Made by a program: the position numbers and the translations under genes. 64,000 bases of DNA from Bacteroidales bacterium. GTDB lineage: Bacteria; Bacteroidota; Bacteroidia; Bacteroidales; UBA932. Numbering within the stretch: position 1 is the stretch's first letter; the number at the start of each line of letters is the position of its first letter. The DNA is taken from positions 1 to 64,000 of the forward strand of contig JAFYYW010000039.1 in assembly GCA_017548985.1 (NCBI GenBank). The letters run 5' to 3'. Below the pieces are notes generated by a model. That model was not told the DNA's origin, did no database searches, and saw only the letters and a program-made list of their open reading frames with translations. This document shows, piece after piece, positions 52,070-61,047 of the stretch.

Positions 52070-53348
52070 CGAGGATCGTCATCCCGCTGACAGGATTGTC
52101 CTTCAGCCAAGCGGCCAAGTCCTCTGAAGAGGCGAACCAACTCACGCTCCCGGAAGGTCGGGTGGCAAGCGCTTTCTTGAACTCATCTCCCACCAGGCAG
52201 ACCATGTCCAGACCCATCGAAAGAACCTGATTCAGAACCTTAAGATGCTCTGCCTCAGATTCTTCTCCAAGTTCTCTCATATCGCCGAGCAAGGCTCCCT
52301 TACATTCAGCCCTGACAAGGGCAAGGTTATCCAAAGCCGCGGCCATACTGCTCGGATTGGCGTTGTAGGCGTCCTGTATCAGAATATTCCTATCCGTCTT
52401 CTCCATTTGGGAGCGGTTGTTCTTAGGAACATAGCTTGAGACAGCTTCAACCGCTTCCTCAAGACTGATTCCGAAGTGGAGGCCGACAGCGATCGCCGCC
52501 ACGACGTTGGTAGCGTTATAGGCTCCAGCGAGTCGGGTCTCAACCAACACGCCTCCAGGCATCTTCATCCTAAGAAAAGGATAGTCCGAGCTTGAAGGTA
52601 TGACCTTGGCTTTCATCAGGGAAAGACCATAAGGAATGACAGAGTTGTCGGGCCAACGTTCGGCTGCCATCCCGGAGAGATCAGGGTCGTCAACATTTAC
52701 AAAGGCCTTTCCGCCATGGGCGGCAAGATAATCGTAAAGTTGCCCCTTCGCCTTTTTCACACCTTCAAAGCTCCCGAAACCAAGCAGATGAGCCCTGCCG
52801 ACATTGGTGATCAAACCGTAATCAGGCTCGCTGACCTTCACAAGTTTGGCGATATCGTCGGGGTGGTTGGCACCCATCTCGATGACGGCCAATTGCGTGT
52901 CGTCATCTATAGCCAATAACGATAACGGAACACCTATGTCATTATTGAGATTGCCCTTGGTGGCCGTAACATTGTATTTAACGGACAAAACCCTGGTTAT
53001 CAGCTCCTTGGTTGTGGTCTTGCCATTTGTGCCGGTAAGACCGATCACAGTCAGCCTACGCCCATCCACTACGGTGTTCTCCCTATGATGGCGGGCCAAA
53101 GCTTGAAGCGCTTGGAGAGTGTCAGGCACTGGTATGATCCGCTCATCACCTGATGAGGCGGCGTTAGCCCCCTCATCGACAACAGCGTACCTCGCCCCCA
53201 ACTCAAGTGCTTTCAGGGCATATTCATTACCATCGAAATTCTCACCCTTCAGGCCGAAGAACATCTCTCCCCCGGTTATAGCCCGGCTGTCGGTAGTGAC
53301 TTTCGAACACTCCTTGAATAAGGAATAAAGCCTTTGGATATCAATCAT
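52020..53348 (-). CDS. murF: UDP-MurNAc-tripeptide-D-Ala-D-Ala ligase
   Basis: 442 residues from ATG 53348; the frame extends to a TTG at 53357 that I consider less likely. Mur ligase layout: N-terminal SRAITGGEMFFGLKGENFDGN, ATP-binding GLTGTNGKTTTKEL, GNLNNDIGVPLSLL, and a C-terminal domain with NRSQME, DAYNANPSSM and [13 protein letters not shown]. It adds D-Ala-D-Ala to the peptidoglycan precursor in the cytoplasm. It ends an operon tgt-lptG-uraA-dut-murF and overlaps PAP2 on the other strand. Confidence 0.93.
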   Translation of the reverse strand: MIDIQRLYSLFKECSKVTTDSRAITGGEMFFGLKGENFDGNEYALKALELGARYAVVDEGANAASSGDERIIPVPDTLQALQALARHHRENTVVDGRRLTVIGLTGTNGKTTTKELITRVLSVKYNVTATKGNLNNDIGVPLSLLAIDDDTQLAVIEMGANHPDDIAKLVKVSEPDYGLITNVGRAHLLGFGSFEGVKKAKGQLYDYLAAHGGKAFVNVDDPDLSGMAAERWPDNSVIPYGLSLMKAKVIPSSSDYPFLRMKMPGGVLVETRLAGAYNATNVVAAIAVGLHFGISLEEAVEAVSSYVPKNNRSQMEKTDRNILIQDAYNANPSSMAAALDNLALVRAECKGALLGDMRELGEESEAEHLKVLNQVLSMGLDMVCLVGDEFKKALATRPSGSVSWFASSEDLAAWLKDNPVSGMTILVKGSRGIQMEKTLPEL

Positions 53349-53360
53349 TTCAGACAAATT

Positions 53361-53798
53361 CTACTTATTGCCGGTGCTTCCCCAGCCGCCTGCTCCCCTA
53401 TCCGTCTCGGAAAGGACCTCTACATCCTCCCACTCCACTCTCTCATGCCTGGAGACAACCATTTGGGCTATCCTCTCCCCAGGGACCAGCTCGAACGGAT
53501 CCTTGGAGAGGTTGACCAGAGAGGTGCGCAACTCTCCGCGGAAATCGGCGTCGACCGTACCCGGGGAGTTGATCACTGTGATACCTTTCTTTGTGGCCAG
53601 TCCGCTGCGAGGGCGGATCTGCGCCTCATAGCCCACCGGCAACTCGATGAATATGCCGGTGGGAACGAGAACACGCTCAAGAGGCTGGATGATTATCGGC
53701 TCAGGAATATCTGCCCTCAGGTCCATTCCGGCCGAGGCTTCGGTGGCGTAGAACGGATCAGGCCACCTGCTCTTGTTCACTATCTTTACTTTCAACAT
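53361..53798 (-). CDS. dut: dUTP diphosphatase
   Basis: 145 residues. The five trimeric-dUTPase motifs are intact: [35 protein letters not shown] and [10 protein letters not shown]. It hydrolyses dUTP to dUMP, keeping uracil out of DNA and feeding thymidylate synthesis. Its first 41 bases overlap the end of uraA in another frame; murF starts 12 bases after its stop. Confidence 0.95.
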   Translation of the reverse strand: MLKVKIVNKSRWPDPFYATEASAGMDLRADIPEPIIIQPLERVLVPTGIFIELPVGYEAQIRPRSGLATKKGITVINSPGTVDADFRGELRTSLVNLSKDPFELVPGERIAQMVVSRHERVEWEDVEVLSETDRGAGGWGSTGNK

Positions 53799-54984
53799 CC
53801 TTGTCAGGAATTATGAGGTTGAGGATGACTCCGACGATGGAGGCGAGACCTATTCCGGCTAATGAGAACTTGCCGAAGCTGAGGACCGCGCCGCCTATTC
53901 CAATCGTGAGGATGATAGAGGCGATGATAAGGTTACGGGTCTTGTTCATGTCGACCTTGGCCTTGATCAGGTTGTTGACACCGACAGCGGCGATGCTTCC
54001 GAAGAGAAGGAGCATGATACCTCCCAGAACAGCCTGGGGAATAGTCTGGATCGCTGCCCCGACCTTTCCGATCAACGACACCACAATCGCGGAGATGGCC
54101 GCTATCCTCATGCAGGCTGGATCTGTGGCCTTGGTAAGCGACACGGCTCCAGTGACTTCCGAATAAGTTGTGACAGGAGCTCCACCCAGGAACGCGGCGA
54201 GCATACAGGCCAATCCGTCGCCCATCATGGTGCGGTGCAGGCCGGGATCCTTGATGTAATCCTCACCGGCGATCTCGCTGATAGCGTAGATGTCACCGAC
54301 ATGCTCGATGATCGGAGCTATGGCCACGGGAGCCATGAACACGATAGCTTGCCAGGAGAAGCTCATCTTGGTGAAATGAGGCAACGCGAACCACTTGGCA
54401 TCGGCCAAAGGAGTGAAATCCATTCCGCCGCGGAAAAAAATCAGAGCGACGATATATCCGGCTATAGCCCCGAAAAAGACCGGAATCAACTTGATGAGTC
54501 CCTTGCCCCAAATCGAGCAGGCGATCGCCACCAGCAAGGAGATGAGGGCGAGGGTCCAGTTCTGGCTGGCCATGTTGACACCGGTTCCCGCAAGTGAGAG
54601 ACCGATAAGCATGATGACCGGTCCGATCACGATCGGAGGGAAGAGTTTCTTGATGAAACTGATCCCGAAGAACCTGACCAGAAGGCTCATCAAGAGGTAG
54701 ACCACACCCACGGCCACCAATCCGCAGAACATTCCGGGCATTCCATATAGCTCGGTCGCCTTGACGATGGGGGCTATGAAGGCGAAGCTGCTTCCCAAGT
54801 AGATCGGGACCTTGCCTTTGGTTACACCATGGAACAAAAGGGTTCCGAGACCGGCTGCCAAAAGGGCTATAGCCGGGTCGAATCCGACAAGCAGAGGTAC
54901 AAGCACCGTGGAACCGAAGGCCACGAACATGAACTGAACGCCTACTATCGTACGCTTCAGTGGAGTTAAGGATTGGGTTGCCAT
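53758..54984 (-). CDS. uraA: Uracil/xanthine permease family transporter
   Basis: 408 residues, about 14 membrane segments in the UraA fold. [23 protein letters not shown] and [12 protein letters not shown] (the half-helix binding motif), [18 protein letters not shown], and [22 protein letters not shown] are characteristic, the last having the substrate-binding Glu. It is most like uracil permeases, with proton symport. The stop lies 41 bases inside dut, linking uracil uptake to dUTP turnover by translational coupling. Confidence 0.9.
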   Translation of the reverse strand: MATQSLTPLKRTIVGVQFMFVAFGSTVLVPLLVGFDPAIALLAAGLGTLLFHGVTKGKVPIYLGSSFAFIAPIVKATELYGMPGMFCGLVAVGVVYLLMSLLVRFFGISFIKKLFPPIVIGPVIMLIGLSLAGTGVNMASQNWTLALISLLVAIACSIWGKGLIKLIPVFFGAIAGYIVALIFFRGGMDFTPLADAKWFALPHFTKMSFSWQAIVFMAPVAIAPIIEHVGDIYAISEIAGEDYIKDPGLHRTMMGDGLACMLAAFLGGAPVTTYSEVTGAVSLTKATDPACMRIAAISAIVVSLIGKVGAAIQTIPQAVLGGIMLLLFGSIAAVGVNNLIKAKVDMNKTRNLIIASIILTIGIGGAVLSFGKFSLAGIGLASIVGVILNLIIPDKDVESKDSEQEQVA

Positions 54985-54991
54985 ATAATAT

Positions 54992-56083
54992 TTATTTGGA
55001 TGCTCTCGAATACAGGAAAGCCGCGACTATTCCGAATATCACGTTAGGGAGCCAGAGGGCCACGGCCGGGGCCATCGTCCCGGAATAGACAAACATCTGA
55101 CTGAACCTAAGGAACAATATATACGTGAAGCTCAAGGCTATTCCTATTCCTATGTTGAGTCCTATGCCTCCTCTCCTCTTCCTGGAAGACAGGCTGACAC
55201 CCATTATGGTTAGGATGAACGCGGAGAATGGCAAGGCATACCGGGTGTGTTTCTCGATGAGAGCGTACATCACGTTGGAGTCTCCACGCAGTTTCTGCTG
55301 GGAGATAAGATTGTTAAGCTGTCCGATGGGAAGAGTCTCCACCGTGTTCTTATTACGGTAGAAGTCAGTCACTGTCAGGCTGATCACAGTGTCTATGCGG
55401 GCTCCAGTCCGGACCCTGTCCTCGAGACCCTCGGTATATTCCCTGATAAAGTACTTGTTAAGTTTCCAGGCGCCTTTTGTGCTGTCCCATACCGCGGATT
55501 CCGCCGAGAGTTTGCTGACCAGCTTATTGTCCTTTATATCCTCCAGGGTGAAGCCATAAGCAGTGTTGTTCCATGAGCCGAAGGACTCCACATATACAAA
55601 CTTCCCGGTGTCTATCTGATAATGGACATTACTGGTGCTGAACGGGTTACGGTGCTTGACATAGGTAGACTCGAACTTTACCCTCGTCACATTCGCCCTC
55701 GGGATCACCCAAAGGCTCAACGAGAGGGACAAGAGGGCGATCAGGGCGGCGGAGATTATATATGGACGCATCATCCTCCGGTAACTCACACCGCAGGACA
55801 GGATCGCGATGATCTCGCTGTCTGCCGCCATCCTAGAGGTGAAGAATATGACAGTGATGAACACGAACAAGGGGCTGAACATGTTCATGAAGTACGGCAC
55901 CCAGTTGACATAGTAGTCCATCACTATCGCCTTCAAAGGAGCCTTGTTCTCAACGAAATGGTTGATTTTCTCGCTGATGTCGAATATGATGACGATGGCG
56001 ATGATGAGCAACAGGGCTATAAAGAAGGTCATGATGAACTTCTTTATGATGTACTTGTCTATTCTTTTCAGTACAGGTTCCAT
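54992..56083 (-). CDS. LptF/LptG-family permease
   Basis: 363 residues. N-terminal helices (KRIDKYIIKKFIMTFFIALLLIIAIVIIFDISEKI), a periplasmic beta-jellyroll region (residues about 130-260), and three C-terminal helices, as in YjgP/YjgQ proteins. It forms part of the LptB2FG exporter that draws lipopolysaccharide from the inner membrane; whether it is LptF or LptG is uncertain. Three bases follow tgt, seven precede uraA. Confidence 0.9.
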   Translation of the reverse strand: MEPVLKRIDKYIIKKFIMTFFIALLLIIAIVIIFDISEKINHFVENKAPLKAIVMDYYVNWVPYFMNMFSPLFVFITVIFFTSRMAADSEIIAILSCGVSYRRMMRPYIISAALIALLSLSLSLWVIPRANVTRVKFESTYVKHRNPFSTSNVHYQIDTGKFVYVESFGSWNNTAYGFTLEDIKDNKLVSKLSAESAVWDSTKGAWKLNKYFIREYTEGLEDRVRTGARIDTVISLTVTDFYRNKNTVETLPIGQLNNLISQQKLRGDSNVMYALIEKHTRYALPFSAFILTIMGVSLSSRKRRGGIGLNIGIGIALSFTYILFLRFSQMFVYSGTMAPAVALWLPNVIFGIVAAFLYSRASK

Positions 56084-56086
56084 GTC

Positions 56087-57232
56087 CTATAGCCTCTCGC
56101 TTACTCTCTTGACCGCCGCCTCTTTCCATGAGGCGAAGTCCCCCGCCTCGATATGAAGTCTGGCCTGTCTCACAAGATCCAGGTAGAAGGCGAGGTTATG
56201 CTCGCTCGCCACCATGGCGGCGAACATCTCCTTGGCCACGAAAAGGTGGTGGAGGTATGCCCTGGAGTATTGTTTGTCCACAAATGACGTACCATCGGGA
56301 TCCAGCGGGGAGAAATCATCAGCCCATTTGGCGTTGCGCATGTTCATGATTCCGTTCCAGGTGAAAAGCATCCCGTTGCGCCCGTTCCGGGTAGGCATGA
56401 CACAATCGAACATGTCCACTCCCCTCGCGATACCCTCCAGGATATTTGCGGGGGTGCCCACTCCCATCAGATACCTCGGCTTGTCCTCCGGAAGCAAGGG
56501 GCAGACCAGCTCAAGCATCTCGTACATCTTCTCGGTGGGCTCGCCCACGGCAAGGCCTCCGATCGCGAAGCCTCCGGCAGCCGGACTGTCTCCAACCAGG
56601 GACAGTGCATGAATGACCGCCCTTTTCCTCAGTTCAGGATACACGCAGCCCTGAATAATCGGGAACATCACCTGGTCGTAGCCATAAAGCGGCTCAGTCT
56701 CCAAAAAACGCTTGAAGTACCTCTCCAGCCATCCCTGGGTCAAACGCAATGACTTCTCGGCGTACCTGAGGTCGGCGTCACCCGGACAGCACTCGTCCAA
56801 GGCCATCATGATGTCAGAGCCTATGATCCGCTGGGTGTCCACATTATTCTCAGGAGTGAACGTGTGACGGGAGCCATCGATATGGGACTGGAATCGGCAG
56901 CCTTCCTCTGTGATCTTGCGGATCTTCGTCAGGGAGAATACCTGGAATCCGCCGCTGTCGGTCAGGATGGGTCCGTCCCATGACTCGAACTTATGGAGCC
57001 CTCCGGCCGCGCGGAGCGTCTCGAGACCAGGCCTGAGATAGAGATGGTAAGTGTTCCCAAGGATAATCTCAGCCCCTATGTCACCAAGCAGATCCCGGTG
57101 ATAGACCCCTTTGACGGAGCCGACAGTGCCTACAGGCATGAAAATCGGGGTCTTGACCTCACCGTGCCCGGTGGTGAAAACCCCTGTCCTTGCCCCACTC
57201 CCTGGATCTGCCGCTATTCTGGTGAACCTCAT
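56087..57232 (-). CDS. tgt: tRNA-guanine transglycosylase
   Basis: 381 residues from ATG 57232. Catalytic motifs present: GIFMPVGT-type start region (PIFMPVGTVGSVKGV), LTDSGGFQVFS (catalytic Asp), ALDECCPGDA, IGGLAVGEPTEKMY, FDCVMPTRNGRNG. It exchanges G34 for queuine/preQ1 in tRNAs for Asn, Asp, His and Tyr. The C-terminal zinc loop, usually C-x-C-x2-C, reads DPDGTSFVDKQYSRAYLHHL and lacks those cysteines. A -7 TATATTTG lies upstream at 57251-57258. Confidence 0.93.
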   Translation of the reverse strand: MRFTRIAADPGSGARTGVFTTGHGEVKTPIFMPVGTVGSVKGVYHRDLLGDIGAEIILGNTYHLYLRPGLETLRAAGGLHKFESWDGPILTDSGGFQVFSLTKIRKITEEGCRFQSHIDGSRHTFTPENNVDTQRIIGSDIMMALDECCPGDADLRYAEKSLRLTQGWLERYFKRFLETEPLYGYDQVMFPIIQGCVYPELRKRAVIHALSLVGDSPAAGGFAIGGLAVGEPTEKMYEMLELVCPLLPEDKPRYLMGVGTPANILEGIARGVDMFDCVMPTRNGRNGMLFTWNGIMNMRNAKWADDFSPLDPDGTSFVDKQYSRAYLHHLFVAKEMFAAMVASEHNLAFYLDLVRQARLHIEAGDFASWKEAAVKRVSERL

Positions 57233-57250
57233 TCTTTGCGATTTGACTTT

Positions 57251-57258
57251 CAAATATA
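57251..57258 (-). promoter_or_regulatory. -7 element of the tgt-lptG-uraA-dut-murF operon
   Basis: TATATTTG on the minus strand, 18 bases before ATG 57232. The -33 region is T-rich without a clear TTTG. Confidence 0.5.
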
Positions 57259-57281
57259 GTGTTTTTTATGCTAAAAACTCT

Positions 57282-57289
57282 TATTTTTG
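57282..57289 (+). promoter_or_regulatory. -7 element of the nucleoside MFS gene
   Basis: TATTTTTG, 44 bases before the ATG at 57334. It is divergent from the tgt promoter within the same 100-base spacer. Confidence 0.42.
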
Positions 57290-57333
57290 TTTGATTATAG
57301 ACCCCAAGAAAAACATTAAAACCAGATAAATCA

Positions 57334-58629
57334 ATGAAGAACAACTCCATCACCATCAGGCTAATCCTGATGAATTTCCTAGAATTCGCCGTTTGGGGCG
57401 CCTACCTCACATCGCTCGGGCGCTATCTGGGCAACATAGGGCTGGGCAACCAGATCAAATGGTTTTTCGCGATGCAAGGCATCGTGTCGATCTTCATGCC
57501 CACCCTCATGGGCATCCTGGCCGACAGGAAGATCCAGGCCCAGAAGGTTCTCTCCATGTGTCATTTGCTGGCCGGCTTGTTCATGATCTCTGCCGGACTC
57601 TATTGCCGTAACGCTGGTGACACAGTAGCCTTCGGCCCGCTGTTCACCCTCTATAGTGTCAGTGTGGCCTTCTTCATGCCGACGATCGCTCTGGTAAACT
57701 CAGTCGCCTACAACGCTCTCGAGTCAGTAGGCAAGGATCCGGTCAAGGACTTCCCTCCGATCCGTGTGTTCGGCACTGTGGGATTCATCATCAGCATGCT
57801 CTGCTCCAACTGGGTGAAGATCGGTGGAGTGGCCATGCAGGACTCCTACACCCAGCTTGTGGCTTCCGGAATCCTGTCACTGGTTCTTTGCGGCTACGCG
57901 CTGACCATGCCTGCCGTGCCTACCAAGCAAGGTGAGGCCGGCCAATCGCTGACTGAAGCTCTTGGCCTCAAGGCTTTCACCTTATTCAAGGACCGTCAGT
58001 TCGCCATATTCTTCATTTTCTCGATGCTTCTCGGCTCAGCGCTGCAGATCACCAACGGCTACGCCAACACCTTCCTCGGCTCTTTCGCCGCGGATCCCGC
58101 CCTTGCCAACACTTTCGCCGTCAAGAATTCCAACGCGCTTTTGGCCATCTCACAGCTTTCCGAGACCTTATGTATCCTTCTGATACCTTTCTTCATGAAG
58201 AAGTTCGGAATCAAGAATGTGATGCTGATAGCCATGTTCGCCTGGGTGTTCCGTTTCGGCTTTTTCGGAGCCGGATCCCCTGACATGCCCGGAGTCCTGC
58301 TCTTCGTGCTCTCCTGCATCGTCTACGGAGTCGCCTTCGATTTCTTCAACATCTCCGGTTCGCTCTATGTCAATGAGAACACCAGCACCGACATCAGGTC
58401 CAGCGCGCAAGGCCTGTTCATGCTGATGACCAACGGTTTGGGAGCCTCGATCGGCACCCTGGCCGCCGGATGGGTGGTTGAGAAATGCGGCTGCTTCATC
58501 AACCCCGCGGGATGGTCCAAGGCATGGTATATCTTCGCGGCTTACTCCCTCGTGGTAGGCATCCTGTTCATGATCCTGTTCAAGGATCCGAGGAAGTTGA
58601 AGGCGGCTGAGGGCAGCGTCCAAGCTTGA
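57334..58629 (+). CDS. Nucleoside:H+ symporter-family MFS permease
   Basis: 431 residues, 12 membrane segments. The N-terminus RLILMNFLEFAVWGAYLTSLGRYL and the FPPIRVFGTVGFIISML segment are typical of the NupG/XapB-type nucleoside transporters. It imports nucleosides, complementing uracil uptake (uraA) and purine salvage (hpt-adk) nearby. The last 50 bases overlap the convergent zinc-ribbon gene. Confidence 0.85.
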   Translation: MKNNSITIRLILMNFLEFAVWGAYLTSLGRYLGNIGLGNQIKWFFAMQGIVSIFMPTLMGILADRKIQAQKVLSMCHLLAGLFMISAGLYCRNAGDTVAFGPLFTLYSVSVAFFMPTIALVNSVAYNALESVGKDPVKDFPPIRVFGTVGFIISMLCSNWVKIGGVAMQDSYTQLVASGILSLVLCGYALTMPAVPTKQGEAGQSLTEALGLKAFTLFKDRQFAIFFIFSMLLGSALQITNGYANTFLGSFAADPALANTFAVKNSNALLAISQLSETLCILLIPFFMKKFGIKNVMLIAMFAWVFRFGFFGAGSPDMPGVLLFVLSCIVYGVAFDFFNISGSLYVNENTSTDIRSSAQGLFMLMTNGLGASIGTLAAGWVVEKCGCFINPAGWSKAWYIFAAYSLVVGILFMILFKDPRKLKAAEGSVQA

Positions 58630-58975
58630 AAACCCGGCTCGCGGACATACAGTACTTGATGTCGTAACATCGGTACTCATCCCTGTTCCTGACCTTGTGG
58701 TAAGATGTGACACAATCGAAGTTGTATCCCATCTGCGCGAGGTCAGGAATGTCTATTGAAGTCACACCCGACTCCAATAAAGACTCCAGGATAGAATAAT
58801 TCTTATCCAGGATACTCCTGGTCCGCAATTTCAGCGCTCCCACCCAGGAGCGGTTCTGGTAGTGCCATCTGTTCTTGCAGGATGAAGAGCAGAATTTCAT
58901 GTCTTTACGTCCATAAGGAAGCGTGTCCCCACACTCAAGGCATCTCTTCCCCCCATTGTCTTCCTCATAACTCAT
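58580..58975 (-). CDS. Zinc-ribbon (DUF2116-like) small protein
   Basis: 131 residues from ATG 58975. The N-terminus holds a treble-clef-like zinc site: CLECGDTLPYG, DMKFCSSSCKNRWH, with four Cys ligands and a Lys/Arg-rich follow-up. The remaining 90 residues (ILDKNYSILESLLESG, MGYNFDCVTSYHKVRNRDEYRCYDIKY) match, in my recollection, small Bacteroidales proteins of the same layout. Likely nucleic-acid binding; function unknown. Convergent with the MFS gene (50-base overlap) and divergent from ssb. Confidence 0.75.
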   Translation of the reverse strand: MSYEEDNGGKRCLECGDTLPYGRKDMKFCSSSCKNRWHYQNRSWVGALKLRTRSILDKNYSILESLLESGVTSIDIPDLAQMGYNFDCVTSYHKVRNRDEYRCYDIKYCMSASRVFKLGRCPQPPSTSSDP

Positions 58976-59224
58976 GCTCCCAATTTGGACATTAATACGG
59001 TTGGAATCAAGGGTATCAAGGAGGTATGGGATAATATCCCCCATACCCCATGTGAAGAATTATTCATGAAGGCCAAAGAAAAAAACGGGAGTGGATAATA
59101 TAATCGCGATTCCAGGGCCGTAGGATAAGAAACAGAAAGAAAAAGGTATAGATTCTTCACATCGGACGAGAAAGCCCTTCAGAGCGCTTATTTTCGCGAT
59201 ATAAACCATCAAATAAACTGAATT

Positions 59225-59575
59225 ATGGAACAACTGAACAAAATCGAAATCCGAGGGAATGTCGGCAACATCAACATTCTCAAAGTGGGGAGCACGCGCG
59301 TGGCGCACTTTTCCGTGGCCACTAACTTCGCTTACAAAGACAGGAACGGGGAGCCGGTGATCGAGACCACCTGGCACTACGTGACAGCATGGGAGGGCAA
59401 CAAAGGGATCCCGCCGCTCGACACCATCGAGAAAGGCTTCCCAGTCTATGTATGCGGCAGGCTTAGAACCCAGAAATTCATAGCCGGGGACGGTTCCGAA
59501 AAGACCAGTTATGACATCATCGCGAACACTATGGAGATACTTGGAAGCAAGCAAGTGTCGCCTCAAATGGGCTGA
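59225..59575 (+). CDS. ssb: Single-stranded DNA-binding protein
   Basis: 116 residues, one OB-fold: LNKIEIRGNVGNI, RVAHFSVATNFAYKDRNGEPV, ETTWHYVTAW, FPVYVCGRLRTQKF and YDIIANTMEILG follow the Ssb strand pattern. The acidic C-terminal tip of housekeeping Ssb (DDDIPF type) is absent, so this short form may be a secondary or specialised Ssb. A -7-like TATTTTCG sits at 59189-59196. The 249-base spacer to the zinc-ribbon gene holds a GGTATGGG/CCCATACC hairpin at 59023-59047 and no gene. Confidence 0.9.
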   Translation: MEQLNKIEIRGNVGNINILKVGSTRVAHFSVATNFAYKDRNGEPVIETTWHYVTAWEGNKGIPPLDTIEKGFPVYVCGRLRTQKFIAGDGSEKTSYDIIANTMEILGSKQVSPQMG

Positions 59576-59690
59576 AATTGCGTTATTTAATCTATTACTT
59601 CAAATAAATATTTTAATAGCTAATTAATTGAATATAAAGCATATAATACATATCAGATAAATATACCTTTCAATAAATTGCAAAAAAATA
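59576..59690. other. AT-rich gene-free stretch
   Basis: This stretch between ssb and the small-RNA promoter is very rich in A and T. I see no reading frame, repeat or terminator with confidence. Confidence 0.6.
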
Positions 59691-59721
59691 TTTGGAGATT
59701 AAAAATAAATATTTATCTTTG
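59691..59721 (+). promoter_or_regulatory. Promoter of the small-RNA candidate
   Basis: TTTG at 59691-59694, exactly 19 bases, TATCTTTG at 59714-59721: the best consensus match in the window, with no coding sequence downstream on this strand. Confidence 0.75.
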
Positions 59722-59727
59722 CGGTAC

Positions 59728-59908
59728 ATCCAACAAGCCAACTGGCAAAGGCTGGTGGACGCCGAAGCGGAATTCCTTGTGTCGATCAAGGCCGTCAGGC
59801 AGCAGAAATGCCGGATGAGTCCGCTCTCCACCACCAGAAATCCTTACCACAGGCACAAACGAATTCTTGCGAAAACCGCGGCCTTCTGGCCGCGGTCTTC
59901 CAATTTTT
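59728..59908 (+). ncRNA. Probable structured small RNA, about 180 nt
   Basis: A transcript from the promoter at 59691-59721 to the terminator at 59875-59908 would be about 180 nt and has no plausible protein. Visible pairings: TGGTGGA with TCCACCA and, inside it, GCGGA with TCCGC, forming an interrupted rod; within that the hairpins CCTTG/CAAGG and GGCA/TGCC. Length, a lone promoter and a rod with internal loops are compatible with a 6S-type RNA or the Bacteroidales-1 RNA, but I cannot confirm identity. The DNA here is much less AT-rich than the flanking stretch upstream. Confidence 0.6.
59875..59908 (+). terminator. Terminator of the small RNA
   Basis: Nine-bp perfect GC-rich stem (59875-59883 with 59888-59896), TTCT loop, then CTTCCAATTTTT. 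On the minus strand a TTTT follows as well, so it may also end the rmlB-side transcript. Confidence 0.8.
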
Positions 59909-59928
59909 ATATGTCGTTGGAGAATTTC

Positions 59929-61041
59929 CTATTTGTACATCTCCTCGTAATACTTCATATAGTCTCCGGACGTGACATTGTCGAGCCAATCCTGGTGCTC
60001 AAGATACCACTTGACCGTCTTCTCTATACCTTCCTCGAACTGCAGGGACGGCTCCCAACCGAGTTCCTCCTTCAACTTCGTGGAATCTATCGCATAGCGC
60101 ATGTCATGGCCCTTCCGGTCGGTCACAAAAGTGATCAGATCGTCGTCAGAGCCCTCCGGACGGCCCAAAAGCCGGTCCGTTGTCTTGATCAGGACCTTGA
60201 TGAGATCTATGTTCTTCCACTCGTTGAAACCACCGATATTATAAGTCTCCCCTATCTTGCCCTCATGGAAAATAATGTCGATCGCCCTGGCGTGGTCCTC
60301 GACATAGAGCCAGTCCCGCACATTCTCGCCCTTCCCGTAGACCGGAAGCGGACGACGATGACGGATATTATTGATAAACAAAGGGATAAGCTTCTCGGGG
60401 AATTGGAAAGGCCCGTAATTGTTGGAGCAATTAGTGACAAGAGTCGGCATACCGTAAGTGTCGTGATATGCCCTCACGAAGTGGTCACTCGAGGCTTTCG
60501 CGGCGGAGTAGGGACTGTGCGGCTGGTACTTGGTGCTCTCAGTGAAGAAATCGTCTCCGAAAGGACCTCCACCACACTCCTTGGCGGACGGGTCACCCTC
60601 CGGCTTGGTGAGCTCAAGGGCTCCGTAGACCTCGTCGGTGGAGATGTGGTAAAAACGGCGGCCAGCCCAGCCCTGAGGCTCCCAGAACACACGGGCTGCT
60701 TGGAGAAGCGACAGAGTCCCCATCACGTTGGTACGGGCGAAAGTGAACGGATCCACTATCGATCTGTCCACGTGGCTCTCCGCGGCAAGGTGTATAATCC
60801 CAGTTACATTATTAGTTGAGATAATTTCTTTAATTGTCTCATAATCACATATATCAGCCTTAATAAACTGATAATTAGGCTTATCCTCGACATCTTTGAG
60901 ATTGGCGAGATTGCCGGCATATGTGAGCTTGTCGAGATTGATGATCTTGTACTCGGGGTATTTGTTCACAAAGAGCCTGACGACGTGGCTTCCGATGAAT
61001 CCGGCACCACCGGTTATTATTATTGTCCTATCGAATTCCAT
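59929..61041 (-). CDS. rmlB: dTDP-glucose 4,6-dehydratase
   Basis: 370 residues. NAD motif GGAGFIGSHVV at the start, HISTDEVYG (catalytic Thr-Asp-Glu), and YSAAKASSDHFV with the catalytic Tyr-x3-Lys. It converts dTDP-glucose to dTDP-4-keto-6-deoxyglucose, the second step of dTDP-rhamnose synthesis. Slightly longer than usual (about 350) because of an insert near EGDPSAKECGGGPFGDDF. It is last in the minus-strand run rnhA-pdxA-rmlB; rmlD and rmlA are on the plus strand. Confidence 0.95.
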   Translation of the reverse strand: MEFDRTIIITGGAGFIGSHVVRLFVNKYPEYKIINLDKLTYAGNLANLKDVEDKPNYQFIKADICDYETIKEIISTNNVTGIIHLAAESHVDRSIVDPFTFARTNVMGTLSLLQAARVFWEPQGWAGRRFYHISTDEVYGALELTKPEGDPSAKECGGGPFGDDFFTESTKYQPHSPYSAAKASSDHFVRAYHDTYGMPTLVTNCSNNYGPFQFPEKLIPLFINNIRHRRPLPVYGKGENVRDWLYVEDHARAIDIIFHEGKIGETYNIGGFNEWKNIDLIKVLIKTTDRLLGRPEGSDDDLITFVTDRKGHDMRYAIDSTKLKEELGWEPSLQFEEGIEKTVKWYLEHQDWLDNVTSGDYMKYYEEMYK

Positions 61042-61047
61042 AATCTA

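Noticed and set aside
59811-59850. Hammerhead-ribozyme-like string (GGATGAGTCCG ... GAAA) inside the small-RNA candidate
   Set aside because: The core CTGATGA is not matched (G for T) and stem II does not pair correctly, so a ribozyme is not supported.
59692-60819. 375-codon plus-strand frame covering the small-RNA candidate and antisense to rmlB
   Set aside because: Runs from within the promoter through the terminator hairpin and is otherwise antisense to rmlB; no RBS or domain.
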